A stretch of DNA of 64,000 nt from Rhodovastum sp963804495 (GCA_963804495.1 CAWDQN010000011.1:248001-312000), one strand, 5' to 3'. Shown: positions 1 to 9,423, counted from the stretch's first letter. Notes: a model not told the origin generated them from the letters alone. Numbers and translations are program-made.

Positions 1-1116
1 ATCCTGGCTATCCGGGTACCAAAGGAACCCCGGCGCATGCCCGCGCTGGTCAGTGGTCCCGTATTGCCAGATGATTTCCTTGCTCTGCCGGCTGATTACC
101 AGCACCCGCTCGCGCCAGTCGTCATTGAGCAGGATGTCGCCGTTGGGCAGTTCGTCCGCCAGCGAGGGATGGTTCAATGCCGCCTCTCCCTCGGCCACAC
201 GGTATTCCCAGACCACCTTGCCGGTGAGCGGATTGAAGATCACCACCCCGCCCGGCTTGATGAAATCGGCGACGATAATGTTGCCGTCCTTGGTTGCCCT
301 GGCGTCGGACGGATAGTGCAGATGCGGCCCCCTGACGCTCCACACCACGCGGCCGTCATTGTTCAGCCGGGTGATCCAGGCGTCGGGGATTTCGGTCACC
401 AGGAAGTCGCCGTTGGGGTAGAAATTGATGTCGTTCGGGTAGCCGAAGGTGATCGGGGGCGCGTGCTTGCAGGCGCCGGGCTTGCCCCATTCGGCCAGCG
501 TTCTGGAGGTCTTCGGATCGATGAACAGCAGGCGGCAGTTGCGAATGTCGGCGACCGTCAGCCGCCCGTCGGGCAGCAGCCTGGCATCGTCGGGGTAGTT
601 CAGAAACCCGGGCGCGCTGCCCCGCACGTCCGAGATACCATAGGTCCAGGCCAGGGCACGCTTTTCATAGTCGACGAAATGCAGATCGAAATTGTCCTCC
701 TCGTTGACCACCAGCGTCTTGCCGTCGGGGGAGAAATTCACGTCGTCGTTGCCGCGGTAGATCTTCAGGGCCGGCGAGGGGAACTCCCAGACGATGCGCT
801 TGTCGGGGGTGACTTCCAGCAGGCGGTTGTTGCGCCGGTCGGCGATCAGGATCGGCCAGGGCAGCGGTCCGGCCCAGGACGGCACCGGATTGGCGCGCGT
901 GCCGGTGGCCGGCGGGGGCGCCGGCAGCGTCACGCCGCTGGAGACGATGCCGGCGCCGGTCATCTCCTCCGTCACCGTGACCGGATGTCCTTTCGGCTTT
1001 TCGGCTACAGGCTTCGCAGGCTCGGCAGCGTTCGCCGCGAGAGTGACGGCAAGGCAGGCAGCAGCGGCCTGCAGGGCAGCCCGTAACGACATGGCGATAG
1101 TCAGACGAAATAGCAT
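1..1116 (-). CDS. Exported NHL/beta-propeller-like protein, C-terminus off the left edge
   Basis: The reading frame is open from an ATG at 1116 to the window edge, giving 372 visible residues and no stop, so the gene is partial. The N-terminus is a signal peptide: MLFR, a hydrophobic stretch rich in Ala and Leu, and an Ala-X-Ala type cleavage region near AANAAEP at about residues 27-33. The rest consists of repeating blade-like units of about 45-50 residues, each with a motif such as YPDDARLLPDGRL, YPNDINFYPNGDF, YPSDARATKDGNI or HPSLADELPNGDI. Such units are typical of six-bladed NHL or SGL-like propellers that bind ligands or small substrates in the periplasm. I cannot assign a substrate. 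A second in-frame ATG at 1092 is a possible alternative start. The nearest upstream neighbour, the 1328-1642 gene, is on the same strand but more than 200 bases away. Confidence 0.8.
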   Translation of the reverse strand, partial: MLFRLTIAMSLRAALQAAAACLAVTLAANAAEPAKPVAEKPKGHPVTVTEEMTGAGIVSSGVTLPAPPPATGTRANPVPSWAGPLPWPILIADRRNNRLLEVTPDKRIVWEFPSPALKIYRGNDDVNFSPDGKTLVVNEEDNFDLHFVDYEKRALAWTYGISDVRGSAPGFLNYPDDARLLPDGRLTVADIRNCRLLFIDPKTSRTLAEWGKPGACKHAPPITFGYPNDINFYPNGDFLVTEIPDAWITRLNNDGRVVWSVRGPHLHYPSDARATKDGNIIVADFIKPGGVVIFNPLTGKVVWEYRVAEGEAALNHPSLADELPNGDILLNDDWRERVLVISRQSKEIIWQYGTTDQRGHAPGFLWYPDSQD

Positions 1117-1280
1117 CGTGATGGATCCCCTTCGCGCCGCCGAGCGGGCGGCAATACTCCGAAGCACCAAAATTAGCAGGTGACAAGGGACCTTCGTTCG
1201 TCGGGCTGCGGCGGCTGGCGAAAGAACGCGGGGGCAGGCGTCGGCCTGCCCCTTTGGCACTCGGATAAGCGGATCTGATA

Positions 1281-1300
1281 GGCCAGGGCTCCGCCCTTGA
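1281..1300. repeat. Solo extragenic palindromic repeat (GGCCAGGGCTCCGCCC type)
   Basis: A GGGC-TCC-GCCC hairpin core in an intergenic stretch. The same GGCCAGGGCTCTGCCC core forms the outer ends of both IS110 copies and recurs at 14174-14195. No strong T-run follows on the strand of the adjacent genes, so I call it a repeat, not a terminator. The rest of 1117-1327 shows nothing else I can support. Confidence 0.5.
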
Positions 1301-1327
1301 CCCCCCTTTTCTTACGGCTTGTCGGGC

Positions 1328-1642
1328 TTAGGCGGCGGGCTTGGCACCTGACTCGCCGGCTGCGGACGAATTTGCCTTCTGCAGTACAGCCCGGACCTCC
1401 TCGAAGTATTCGTTGGCGTAACTCACCGCCTCGGCATGCACGTGCAGCTCGTGGGTTCCCGGTTGGTTCTCGAGCTGGAACCGGTGGTTCACCCGCGCTT
1501 GCAGGTCGTCGACGGCAGCGCCCGGAGATTCATGCATGCGGACCAGCTCGATCAGCAGCTCCCTCAATATGTGATCAAGCGCGATCCTTTTGCCCGCAGC
1601 CTTCAAACGCGCATTATATTCGGGGCTTCCATACCAAACCAT
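1328..1642 (-). CDS. Conserved-looking hypothetical protein, 104 aa
   Basis: A small soluble protein of unrecognised family. It starts MVWYGSPEYNARLKAAGKR, has a predicted helical middle (HILRELLIELVRMHESPG) and ends in an Ala/Gly/Lys tail. No transmembrane segment or signal peptide is visible. The codon pattern is GC-rich at third positions, like its neighbours, and the reverse frames here do not form better proteins, which supports it being real. It lies alone between the beta-propeller gene and the histidine kinase, all on the minus strand. Function unknown. Confidence 0.55.
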   Translation of the reverse strand: MVWYGSPEYNARLKAAGKRIALDHILRELLIELVRMHESPGAAVDDLQARVNHRFQLENQPGTHELHVHAEAVSYANEYFEEVRAVLQKANSSAAGESGAKPAA

Positions 1643-1819
1643 GTTCCGTTCCTTTTGCTGGTGTTTGCGACAGAAATGACTGCGGCATAGCCTTGCCGGT
1701 CCGCAGCCATTGTAACGATAATCGCCGCCCAGCCCAACCGGAGTTCGCTGGCGGGGCGACTCAGGCGCCGGATGCGAGGCCGAGCGCCATTCACAGGCAC
1801 ATGTCCCGACCAGCGCGCA

Positions 1820-3412
1820 TCAGAGTTGCAGCCGATGCGGCGGAGTAGCGAGGCGGAGCGCATCGACAGGCAGAAAGTAATTCGGCAGTGTTACCGTGAA
1901 TTTTGACCCAAGCCCCTCGGAGCTCTCGACGCCGATTTCCCCACCGTGCAAATGAATGACAGTAGAGACAAGAAACAATCCGACGCCTGTTCCATGAAAG
2001 CTGGTTACATTGCTTCCACGATAGTAGCGCATGAAAATCTGCTTTTGATCCTGTTCCGGAATGCCGAGTCCGCGATCCTTAATGACCACGGTCGTCGCCT
2101 CCGCGGTCTGCGAGGCATGGATTTCGATGTCAGCCCCTTCCGGGGAGTATTTTATGGCGTTCGAAATAATATTGCTGAATACCTGGAACAGCAGCTGCAA
2201 ATCGCCGCGCATCGGCAAATGTTCGGCGGAGAAATACTCCCGCACCCGCGTGCCGGGAGATGTCTCCAGGTGCCAGCGGCAGGCATCGCGCAAGAGCGAG
2301 ACCAGATCGATTTCTGCCGGCCGGAGAAAAAGATCGGCGTTGCCGTCGAGCAACCGCGAGGTATCGACCAGGTTGTCGATCAAACGGACGATCCGCCCGA
2401 CCGCCGCTCGCACTCTTGTGGCACGCTCGACCACGTCGTCAGCGCGCAACCGGTCCTTCAGGTTGATCAGCCGCTGGGCCTGGCCGTCGATCTGGGTGAG
2501 TGGCGTGCGGAATTCATGCGTGATCATCGCCAGAAAGTTGCGTTGCAACTGAGTTACGTTCTGTTCATGCGCCAGTTGCTCCTCAAGAATCGCGGCCTGC
2601 TGCGCCAGGTCGTGCTGGCTTTGCTCAAGCTCGATCGCATTGTTGCGGAACACGGCAACCGCGCGTGCCATCTCGCCGATTTCATCGCTGCGGCCGGCAT
2701 GTCCGATGGTGATTTCGGTGTTGCGCGCGGCAAGCTGACCCATCGCCCGGCTCAAATCCAGCAACGGACCGGAGACCGAGCGCCTTACCTCGGATATGAC
2801 GATGACCAGCATTAGGCCGGCTAGCAGCAATCCCCCGCCCATCAACCAGCGCGCCCGTTGATACGCCAGCACGGAATGCTCGCTGGCCTGGGCAGCCCGC
2901 ATCTCGTTATATTCGGTCAACCGGCCAAGCAGATCGCTCGCGGCGTCATAGGTTGTACGCGACATCGCGTGGTAAAACTCTGTCGCTTCGGCGTATCGCC
3001 CCGCCGACAACAGGGAGGCGACCCGGTCGGCCAATGTCTGGTATGCGGCCCAGGCACTGCTGAATTGCCGGTATAGGTCTGCCTCCAGGTCGTCGTGATG
3101 GATGTGCTCGTAGGCCTGCTGGGTCCGATTGATCTGCTGATCGAGCGCCTGCAACTCATGTAAGGTCGCAGCGCGAGCGGCATCGTTCGACGCCAGCAGG
3201 ATGTCGGCTTCGGCGGTTCGGTAATCCGATGTGAAATTGTTGAGGTCACCGAGCAACCTGGTATTCGGCAACCAGCGATCCCGAACGCCCGTCGAGGCCT
3301 CGTTGGATGACCGCAGGCTCCAGACGCTGACGATGCCGAGAGTCACGATTGTTGCGAACAGCAGCAGGAAAAACAGGGTCAGTTTGGCCCTGATGGACTG
3401 ACGGTATTTCAT
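1820..3412 (-). CDS. Membrane sensor histidine kinase (4HB sensor, HAMP, HisKA, HATPase)
   Basis: 530 residues. TM1 at about residues 11-33 and TM2 at about 188-208 bracket a periplasmic four-helix-bundle-type sensor (about 34-187). A HAMP segment follows at about 209-262, then a coiled coil, then the HisKA H-box ITHEFRTPL with phosphoacceptor His299. The N box (NIISNAIKYS, 414-423), G1 box (DRGLGIP, 446-452) and G2 box (GTGVGLF, 474-480) complete an intact ATPase domain. No receiver domain is present. It is divergent from the response-regulator gene at 3695, with a 282-bp intergenic region that could hold both promoters, so the two are probably cognate partners. The signal is unknown; the adjacent efflux genes are a possible target, which is inference. 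Confidence 0.93.
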   Translation of the reverse strand: MKYRQSIRAKLTLFFLLLFATIVTLGIVSVWSLRSSNEASTGVRDRWLPNTRLLGDLNNFTSDYRTAEADILLASNDAARAATLHELQALDQQINRTQQAYEHIHHDDLEADLYRQFSSAWAAYQTLADRVASLLSAGRYAEATEFYHAMSRTTYDAASDLLGRLTEYNEMRAAQASEHSVLAYQRARWLMGGGLLLAGLMLVIVISEVRRSVSGPLLDLSRAMGQLAARNTEITIGHAGRSDEIGEMARAVAVFRNNAIELEQSQHDLAQQAAILEEQLAHEQNVTQLQRNFLAMITHEFRTPLTQIDGQAQRLINLKDRLRADDVVERATRVRAAVGRIVRLIDNLVDTSRLLDGNADLFLRPAEIDLVSLLRDACRWHLETSPGTRVREYFSAEHLPMRGDLQLLFQVFSNIISNAIKYSPEGADIEIHASQTAEATTVVIKDRGLGIPEQDQKQIFMRYYRGSNVTSFHGTGVGLFLVSTVIHLHGGEIGVESSEGLGSKFTVTLPNYFLPVDALRLATPPHRLQL

Positions 3413-3694
3413 CGCGCCGACGCTGGGGTCTGTCGGCTGGCGACCGAATTGCCTGCAACGTCACCCCCGAGCCAGCGTCCGTGCCGTGGCTGCAGGCCGA
3501 CTATGCTGCGCCAGGCGCGCCTGCACCACACAACCCGGCCGGAGGAACCCCGCTTTCTGGAGGTTCCGGAATGCACGTGCACGCGGATTTGACTGCCGGC
3601 TAGCATCAAGATAAGGGATGGAGTCAGGTTTGACGAGCCGGGCAGGGATGCGCGCCGCATCCCGTAGGGGGCGCTTGCCTGAACTGGGGACGAC

Positions 3695-4300
3695 ATGGAG
3701 GATTTGCGGCGGCACGTGCTATGCGTCGAAGACGACCGCGATACGGCGGAGCTGATCGCCGAAGAGCTGATCGACCGCCGCTTCAAAGTGAGCCTGGCAT
3801 ATGACGGTGAGCAAGGGTTCCAGGCAATCCTAGAGAAGCAGCCTGATATCGTCCTCGCCGACATCAGCATGCCCATTCTGTCGGGCTTTGACTTGCTGGA
3901 ACGTCTGATCGCGATTGCGCCGCGCTTCAGTAGTATGCCTTTCATCTACCTGACGGCCCTTTCCGATCGGGAAAACGAACTCAAGGGACGCCAGCTTGGC
4001 GCGGACGACTATGTCACCAAGCCGGTCGATTTCGACATCCTGACAACGATCATCTCCGCCAGGCTGGCACGGGTGGCACGGACCGCTATCTGGCCGAGGC
4101 GGGTCAACCTGACCGAGCGTGAAGTCGAGACGCTGACCTGGGCCGCGCGCGGCAAGACGTCGTTGGAAATTGCCCAAATCCTGGGCCTGACCAAGCGAAC
4201 GGTCGATTTCCATATCGACAATGCACGCGTGAAGCTGAACACCACCACGCGCATGCATGCGGCAGTCAAGGCGGCGGCCGGCCAGTTGATCGAACCCTAG
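3695..4300 (+). CDS. Response regulator, REC plus LuxR-type HTH
   Basis: 201 residues. The N-terminal receiver domain has acidic residues Asp13/Asp14, phosphoacceptor Asp56 (VLADISMP) and conserved Lys109 (DDYVTKP). The C-terminal LuxR/FixJ-type helix-turn-helix spans about 138-195, beginning LTEREVETLTWAARGKTS, with the recognition helix near LTKRTVDFHI. That HTH resembles the version common in autoinducer-type LuxR proteins of alphaproteobacteria more than the NarL version, a family-level impression only. The gene is divergent from the histidine kinase at 1820-3412, which is the likely phosphodonor. ATG at 3695 is preceded by a weak GGGGACGAC purine stretch. Confidence 0.92.
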   Translation: MEDLRRHVLCVEDDRDTAELIAEELIDRRFKVSLAYDGEQGFQAILEKQPDIVLADISMPILSGFDLLERLIAIAPRFSSMPFIYLTALSDRENELKGRQLGADDYVTKPVDFDILTTIISARLARVARTAIWPRRVNLTEREVETLTWAARGKTSLEIAQILGLTKRTVDFHIDNARVKLNTTTRMHAAVKAAAGQLIEP

Positions 4301-4338
4301 CACGACGCGCCGCCTCAGATCTGCCTCCTCTCCGCCGG

Positions 4339-4581
4339 TTAGTGATGCGGCCCGGTGGGAAAGCCGCCGTTAGCCTTCCCCTTGGTGCCGACAAAACCCG
4401 TGGGCTTCGACGGTCCGCCGACGGAGCTGGAAATCCTCCCGGACTTGCCGTAGGAGCCGGGCGGGGTGCCGGCGGAAGCCGGGGTCACACCAAGTGTGAC
4501 CCAGCCGCCGAGCAATGTGAAGACCAGTACGATACGTCCGAACATCATGGGGTTATCCTTTAGCTGGGTATCAGCCGTCAT
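4339..4581 (-). CDS. Small exported Gly/Pro-rich protein coupled to the RND pump gene
   Basis: 80 residues as drawn from the ATG at 4581, whose ATGA overlaps the RND stop codon. A better secretory start is the internal Met12 (ATG at 4548), which yields a classical signal peptide (MMFGRIVLVFTLLGGWV, ending near TPASA) followed by about 43 mature residues rich in Gly, Ser and Lys. No cysteine or lipobox is visible. It is the last gene of the pump transcription unit. Small exported proteins ending RND operons are sometimes metal-binding or accessory, but this one has no His or Met cluster beyond the terminal HH, so no function is assigned. Confidence 0.6.
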   Translation of the reverse strand: MTADTQLKDNPMMFGRIVLVFTLLGGWVTLGVTPASAGTPPGSYGKSGRISSSVGGPSKPTGFVGTKGKANGGFPTGPHH

Positions 4582-7500
4582 AGTTCGCCAAATCCGGCCT
4601 CTTCTGCCTTACCGGAGCCCGGGGGCGGAGGCGTATCTTGGAGGAACAATAGGCCGAAGGCAGGTACGACTACCAGCAGCAGAAGCGGCCCAATCAGCAT
4701 GCCGCTGACCACCACCGTCGCCAGCGGCCGCTGCACTTGGCTGCCGATGCCGGTGGAAATCGCCGCCGGGAGCAGGCCGATGCAGGCAGACAGCGCCGTC
4801 ATCAGCATGGGCCGCATGCGCTGGCTGGCGGCGCGAAACATGCAGTTCAGCGGGCTGTCCGTGCTCCCCGCCCGGATCTGGTGATAATAGGTCAGCACCA
4901 GGATGCCGTTCATCACCGACACGCCGAACAGCGACACGAAGCCGATGGCGCCGGAGATGCTGAAGTCAAGCCCCGTGACCAGAAGCCCCACCACACCGCC
5001 GGTGATGGCGAACGGAATGCCGGACAGGGCCAACAGACTGTCGCGCAGCGAGTTGAACAGGATGTAGAGAAGCACCAGGATGATGGCGATGCTGATCGGC
5101 ACGACGATGGCCAGCCGTGCCTGCGCCGCCTGCAGTTCCTCGAACTCGCCGGCCCATACCAGCCGGTAGCCGTTGGGAAGTTTCACGTTCTCGGCGATCC
5201 GCTGGCGGGCTTCCGCCACCGCGCCGCCGAGGTCGCGGTCACGCACGCTGAACTTGATCGGAATGAAGCGGGCGTTCAATTCGTGGTAGATATACGAGGC
5301 GCCGGTATCGAGGGTGATAGTGGCGAGCTCGCTCAGCGGAATATAGGCGTTGGTACCGGCAGGCGTCGTGTAGCCGACCTTGATCGCGCGCACCTGGTCG
5401 ATGTTTTCGCGGTATTCCGGCGAAAGCCGCACGGTCACGTTGAACTGCCGGTCTGCCTCCAGCAGGGTCGTGGCCACCGTGCCGCCGAGCGCCGCCTGGA
5501 TCACCGTGTTCACGTCGCCGGTGTTGAGGCCATACCGGGCGGCCTTGGCACGGTCGATGGTGACGTTCAGGTTGGGCTGCCCGAGCACCCGGAAGATGCC
5601 CAGATCGGTGATGCCCCTGACCTGCTGCATTTGCGCCATGATTTGCGCGGCGAGATTCTCCAGCACATTGAGGTCGCGGCCGATGACCTTGACCGAATTG
5701 GCCCCCTTGATTCCCGACAGGCCTTCTTCGACGTTGTCCTGGATGTACTGGGAGAAGTTGAACCCGATTCCGGTGAATTCCTTAGCGAATTCGGCCTGCA
5801 GATCCTTGATCAGCTGGTCCTTTGTGTAGCCAGCCCGCCACTGGTCGAACGGCTTGAGCGGCACGAAGAACTCGGCGTTGAAGAAGCCGGCGGCGTCGCT
5901 GCCGTTGTCCGGCCTACCGTGCTGCGAGACGACGGTGATCACCTCCGGATGGCTCTTCAGGATTTCGCGCATTTTGCTCACGTATGGCATCGCCGCTTCG
6001 AGCGAAATCGTCGAGGGCATCGACGCGCGGATCCACATGTTGCCCTCTTCCAGGGCAGGCAGGAACTCGCTGCCGAGATTGCGCGCCAGGAAGCCGGTGC
6101 CGACCAGGACGGCCACGCCAAACACCACCACCAAGCGGCGGTGATTAAGCGACCAGCGCAGCACCGGGTTGTAGACGGCGCTCAGCAGCCGCACCACGAT
6201 CGTCTCGTGCTCGCTGACATTCTTCGGCAGCAGGTAGGAGGTCAGCACCGGGGTGATGGTGAAGGTGGCCATCAGCGCGCCGGCCAGGGCGTAGCCGTAG
6301 GTTCGTGCCATCGGGCCGAAGATCTGGCCCTCGACGCCCTGCATGGTGAACAGCGGCACGAAGGCGGCAACCGTGATGGCGGTGGAGAAGAAAATCGCCC
6401 GGTCGATCTGCAGCGAGCTGTACAGGATCAGCCGCAGCCGGTCGGTCCATCCGTAGGCGTTGGCGCCGGACGACGGGTCGTCGCCGAAGGCGCCTTCCGC
6501 CATATCGTTCAACACCTGTCGCCGTTCCGCTTCGGGTGTCTGGAAATTACGGAAAACGTTCTCCACCAGAATAACAGCGGAGTCGATAATGATGCCGAAG
6601 TCTACGGCGCCGATGGATAGCAGGTTGGCGTCCTCGCCGCGCAGCACCAGCATGCAGATACTGAAGAACAGGGCGACCGGGATGTTGACGCCGACAATGA
6701 CCGCGCTGCGCAGGTCGCCGAGGAAGATCCACTGGATGAAGAACACCAGCAGGCAGCCGAACACCAGGTTATGCACGACGGTGTGGGTGGTAACCGCCAC
6801 CAGACTGGTCCGGTCATAGAACGGCACCAGCTTCACCCCCGGCGGCAAGCTGCCGTCGGCATTGATCTTCTCGACCTCGTTCTTGATGCGCGCCACCACC
6901 TCGTTGGTGTGCAGCGTGCGGTTCATCACCACGATGGCCGCAACCACGTCGTCTTCGGCATCGCGGCCGGCCTTGCCCAGGCGGGGCACGTAGCCGACAT
7001 AGACATGGGCCACGTCCTTCACCGTGACCGGAACCCCGTTTACCTGGGTCAGCACGATGTTCTCGATGTCGCTAACCTTGTAGCCCTGGTCGAGCCGGTC
7101 GGTGCCCCCGCTGTCGATCAGGCCGACGCCGCGGATGTTCACAGATTGCTGGCCGATATTGATCGTGCGGCCGCCGACGTTGATGTTGGCGTTGCCGACT
7201 GCGGTCAGCAGCTGCGGAACGGTGATGGAGTAGGCGTCGAGCTTGTGCAGATCAGCCTCGATCTCGAACTCCTTGGTGGTGCCGCCCCAGGTGTTCACCT
7301 GCACCACGCCGGGAACCGTCAGCAGCCGGCGCTGCAGCACCCAGTCTTCCACCGTGCGAAGGTTGGTGAGCCCGAAATGCGGCGGGCCGGTCACTTGGTA
7401 GCGGAACACCTCGCCGACCAGGCTGGAGCCCTGGATCTGCGGCTGCACGTTGTTGGGCAGGCTGACGTTCTGCGACAGGTTCAGCGCCGCCTGCTCCAGG

Positions 7501-7817
7501 GCGAAATAATAATCCACCCCGTAGTCGAAGGTCACGCGGACGAACGACAACCCGTAGAACGAGGTGGAGCGGATATTGTTCACCCCCGGGGTCGCCGCCA
7601 GGCCGACCTCCATCGGAATGGTGAAGTACCGCTCCATCTCCTCGGCCGACAAACCCGCCTGCTGGGCGGTGATTTCAAGGATCACCGGCGCCGGGTTCGG
7701 ATAGGCCTCGATGTTCAGCTTCAGGTAGGCGGCCACGCCGGTGCAGATGAATACCATCAGGCCGACGATCACGAGCGGGCGCTTGGTCAGCGCGAATACG
7801 AGTAGGGATTTTAACAT
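4578..7817 (-). CDS. RND efflux inner-membrane pump, HME (CzcA/CusA) type
   Basis: 1079 residues, the usual length for the family. It is the proton-driven pump subunit of a tripartite exporter. TM1 lies at about residues 14-33, followed by a porter domain. The TM4 signature DFGIIIDSAVILVEN carries Asp406, Asp412 and Glu419, the charged pattern characteristic of heavy-metal-efflux RND pumps and not of the HAE drug pumps. The second half repeats the TM/porter architecture as expected. Downstream the stop overlaps the small exported protein by 4 bases. Upstream the adaptor gene ends at 8042, after a 224-bp gap containing a TGTGACA-type motif. Substrate cannot be read from sequence; a divalent or monovalent metal is likely by family, although some family members export other compounds. 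Confidence 0.93.
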   Translation of the reverse strand: MLKSLLVFALTKRPLVIVGLMVFICTGVAAYLKLNIEAYPNPAPVILEITAQQAGLSAEEMERYFTIPMEVGLAATPGVNNIRSTSFYGLSFVRVTFDYGVDYYFALEQAALNLSQNVSLPNNVQPQIQGSSLVGEVFRYQVTGPPHFGLTNLRTVEDWVLQRRLLTVPGVVQVNTWGGTTKEFEIEADLHKLDAYSITVPQLLTAVGNANINVGGRTINIGQQSVNIRGVGLIDSGGTDRLDQGYKVSDIENIVLTQVNGVPVTVKDVAHVYVGYVPRLGKAGRDAEDDVVAAIVVMNRTLHTNEVVARIKNEVEKINADGSLPPGVKLVPFYDRTSLVAVTTHTVVHNLVFGCLLVFFIQWIFLGDLRSAVIVGVNIPVALFFSICMLVLRGEDANLLSIGAVDFGIIIDSAVILVENVFRNFQTPEAERRQVLNDMAEGAFGDDPSSGANAYGWTDRLRLILYSSLQIDRAIFFSTAITVAAFVPLFTMQGVEGQIFGPMARTYGYALAGALMATFTITPVLTSYLLPKNVSEHETIVVRLLSAVYNPVLRWSLNHRRLVVVFGVAVLVGTGFLARNLGSEFLPALEEGNMWIRASMPSTISLEAAMPYVSKMREILKSHPEVITVVSQHGRPDNGSDAAGFFNAEFFVPLKPFDQWRAGYTKDQLIKDLQAEFAKEFTGIGFNFSQYIQDNVEEGLSGIKGANSVKVIGRDLNVLENLAAQIMAQMQQVRGITDLGIFRVLGQPNLNVTIDRAKAARYGLNTGDVNTVIQAALGGTVATTLLEADRQFNVTVRLSPEYRENIDQVRAIKVGYTTPAGTNAYIPLSELATITLDTGASYIYHELNARFIPIKFSVRDRDLGGAVAEARQRIAENVKLPNGYRLVWAGEFEELQAAQARLAIVVPISIAIILVLLYILFNSLRDSLLALSGIPFAITGGVVGLLVTGLDFSISGAIGFVSLFGVSVMNGILVLTYYHQIRAGSTDSPLNCMFRAASQRMRPMLMTALSACIGLLPAAISTGIGSQVQRPLATVVVSGMLIGPLLLLVVVPAFGLLFLQDTPPPPGSGKAEEAGFGEL

Positions 7818-8041
7818 CGAACTACCTATCCTGGATTATTCGCACAGGCGCGCGAATTGCGCGATGCCTATGGGAATAATGACCGTGTCACATCGGTGGA
7901 CAATTCTGTCCCGGGCATGGCGAACAACACCGAAAAATCCAATTGGGTCGAACTGCCCGCAGGATTGTCTTTGTAATCGCTGCACGCCAAGTCGTGTCGC
8001 CGCCGCCGGGGCGTCGCCCGGCGGCGGCACAGCGTGCCGGG
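7818..8041. promoter_or_regulatory. RND-pump leader with TGTGACA-type motif
   Basis: A 224-bp noncoding gap between the adaptor gene and the pump gene, both on the minus strand. TGTCACA at 7886-7892 reads TGTGACA on the coding strand, the same heptamer found upstream of the outer-membrane factor at 9388-9423. The gap is long enough for a second promoter for the pump. A repeated GC-rich hairpin-like GCCGCCGCCGGGGCG stretch lies just after the adaptor stop and may attenuate transcription. Both roles are inference. Confidence 0.35.
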
Positions 8042-9328
8042 TCACTCGCTGACCCCGTTCAGGAAGTTGCTGAGGAACAGCGCGCCGCTGGAGGCGATCA
8101 GCTCGCCCGGCTGCAGGCCCTCGAGGATCTGGTGATACCCGTCCTGCTGCAAGCCCAGCTTCACCGTCCGCCGGGTGAAGCGCTTGCGGTCGGTGGTCAC
8201 CCAGGCGGTCATCGTGCCGTCGCCCTCACGGGTGATGCCGTTCACCGGAACAGCGAGCGAACGCTCCGTCTCGCCGGTTTTAATCACGAAGCCTGCGAAC
8301 ATGCCGGACCGCAGCAGGTGCTCCGGGTCGGCGATTTCCGAGCGCAGGAATACCCGCCGCGTATTCGGATCGACCGTCGTACCGAGGGTCGTGATTTTGC
8401 CATCGAACACCCGGTCTGGAAAGGCGGGCACCCTGACCGAGACCGACTGGCCTTCTTTGTAACGGGCGATGTCGCTTTCCGGAACGTTCGCCAGCATCCA
8501 CATCGTCGAGATATCGGCGACCGTATACGGCGCCGGCGCGTTGCCGGGCTGCACGAATAGGCCCGGTGCCGCCACGCGCGCGGTCACCCGGCCGGAGACC
8601 GGGCTCGGCACCACCAGAATCGAATCGATATGGTGGGTCGTCGCCACTTTCTCGATCTCGGCTGCGCTCTTGCCGAAGATGCGCACCGCGTCGAACGCCG
8701 CCCGGTAGGATGCCTCGGCGCCCTGCTGGTCGGAGATTGCCTGGTCGTAGTCTTTCTGTGCGATGCCGTTCGCCGAATACAGTTCTTTGGCGCGCGCCAG
8801 CGCCCGGCTGGTCAGCCGCAGCACACCGGCGGCACTGATCAGCGTCGATTCCGCCTGCAGCAGGTCGGCGCTGTCGATGGTGAACAGCGTCTGCCCCTTT
8901 TGCACGTCATCGCCGACCTTGGGACCGAGGGTGACGATACGCCCCTGGTAGGGGGTGAACACCTGGACTTCCAGGTCTTCATTGAAATCGATGTTGCCGA
9001 TCGCCTGGTCCTGGATCGGAAACGTGCGGTAGTCGACCGGTTCGACCTTGATCCCGCGCAACTGCGGCGGGGTCAGCTCGACGCTTTCCGCCGCCAGCGG
9101 ATCGGCGATTTTGCCGCCGCCCGGCTCCGCCGCGGAGTTGTCCGCCGGCGCGACCGCGGCTTTGTCATTCGCCGCCGCATTTGCTTTTGTCGGCACAAGG
9201 TCGGACCATGTCGGTCGACCCGCCACCAGAAACACGCCGCCCAGCACCACGGCCACGATAACTCCGCCCAACGCGCCGCCCAGCAGATGCCTGGCCATCG
9301 CATCGCGCAGCAAACCCCGGATATCCAT
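8042..9328 (-). CDS. Periplasmic adaptor (membrane fusion protein) of RND exporter
   Basis: 428 residues from the ATG at 9328, which is preceded on its strand by GAGGTGGG at SD distance; the longer open frame back to 9463 looks untranslated and would overlap the divergent operator region. A single N-terminal TM (about residues 15-36) anchors it. A lipoyl-like/hairpin region follows (FTPYQGRIVTLGPKVGDDV, then GQTLFTIDSADLLQAES), the coiled-coil hairpin lies near ARAKELYSANGIAQKDY, and beta-barrel and membrane-proximal domains run to the end. It links the inner-membrane pump (4578-7817) to the outer-membrane factor encoded divergently at 9485. Family is HlyD/CusB-like; it has no visible metal-binding Met cluster. 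Confidence 0.9.
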   Translation of the reverse strand: MDIRGLLRDAMARHLLGGALGGVIVAVVLGGVFLVAGRPTWSDLVPTKANAAANDKAAVAPADNSAAEPGGGKIADPLAAESVELTPPQLRGIKVEPVDYRTFPIQDQAIGNIDFNEDLEVQVFTPYQGRIVTLGPKVGDDVQKGQTLFTIDSADLLQAESTLISAAGVLRLTSRALARAKELYSANGIAQKDYDQAISDQQGAEASYRAAFDAVRIFGKSAAEIEKVATTHHIDSILVVPSPVSGRVTARVAAPGLFVQPGNAPAPYTVADISTMWMLANVPESDIARYKEGQSVSVRVPAFPDRVFDGKITTLGTTVDPNTRRVFLRSEIADPEHLLRSGMFAGFVIKTGETERSLAVPVNGITREGDGTMTAWVTTDRKRFTRRTVKLGLQQDGYHQILEGLQPGELIASSGALFLSNFLNGVSE

Positions 9329-9387
9329 GCACCCACCTCGTCCTGCAAAACGGCGCAACGATCGTGGGTGGGCCGGTTCTGGTCTAC

Positions 9388-9423
9388 TGTGACAAATCAC
9401 ATTACGCCCTGTGACTTGTGACA
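9388..9423. promoter_or_regulatory. Operator-like TGTGA/TCACA palindrome and direct repeats
   Basis: TGTGA-CAAA-TCACA at 9388-9401 is a perfect 5+4+5 inverted repeat. It is followed by TGTGAC at 9410-9415 and TGTGACA at 9417-9423, which add direct repeats of the same half-site. The cluster sits between the divergent adaptor (start 9328) and outer-membrane factor (start near 9485), the natural place for a shared regulator. The half-site resembles CRP/FNR-family boxes, but the spacer of 4 is FNR-like while the half-site is CRP-like. A TetR or MarR site is equally possible. Regulator unknown. Confidence 0.5.

Noticed and set aside
4737..6620. 627-aa open frame on the plus strand inside the RND pump gene
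   Set aside because: It is the high-GC antisense shadow of the pump. The pump frame has family motifs, correct length and operon position, and the antisense frame has none.
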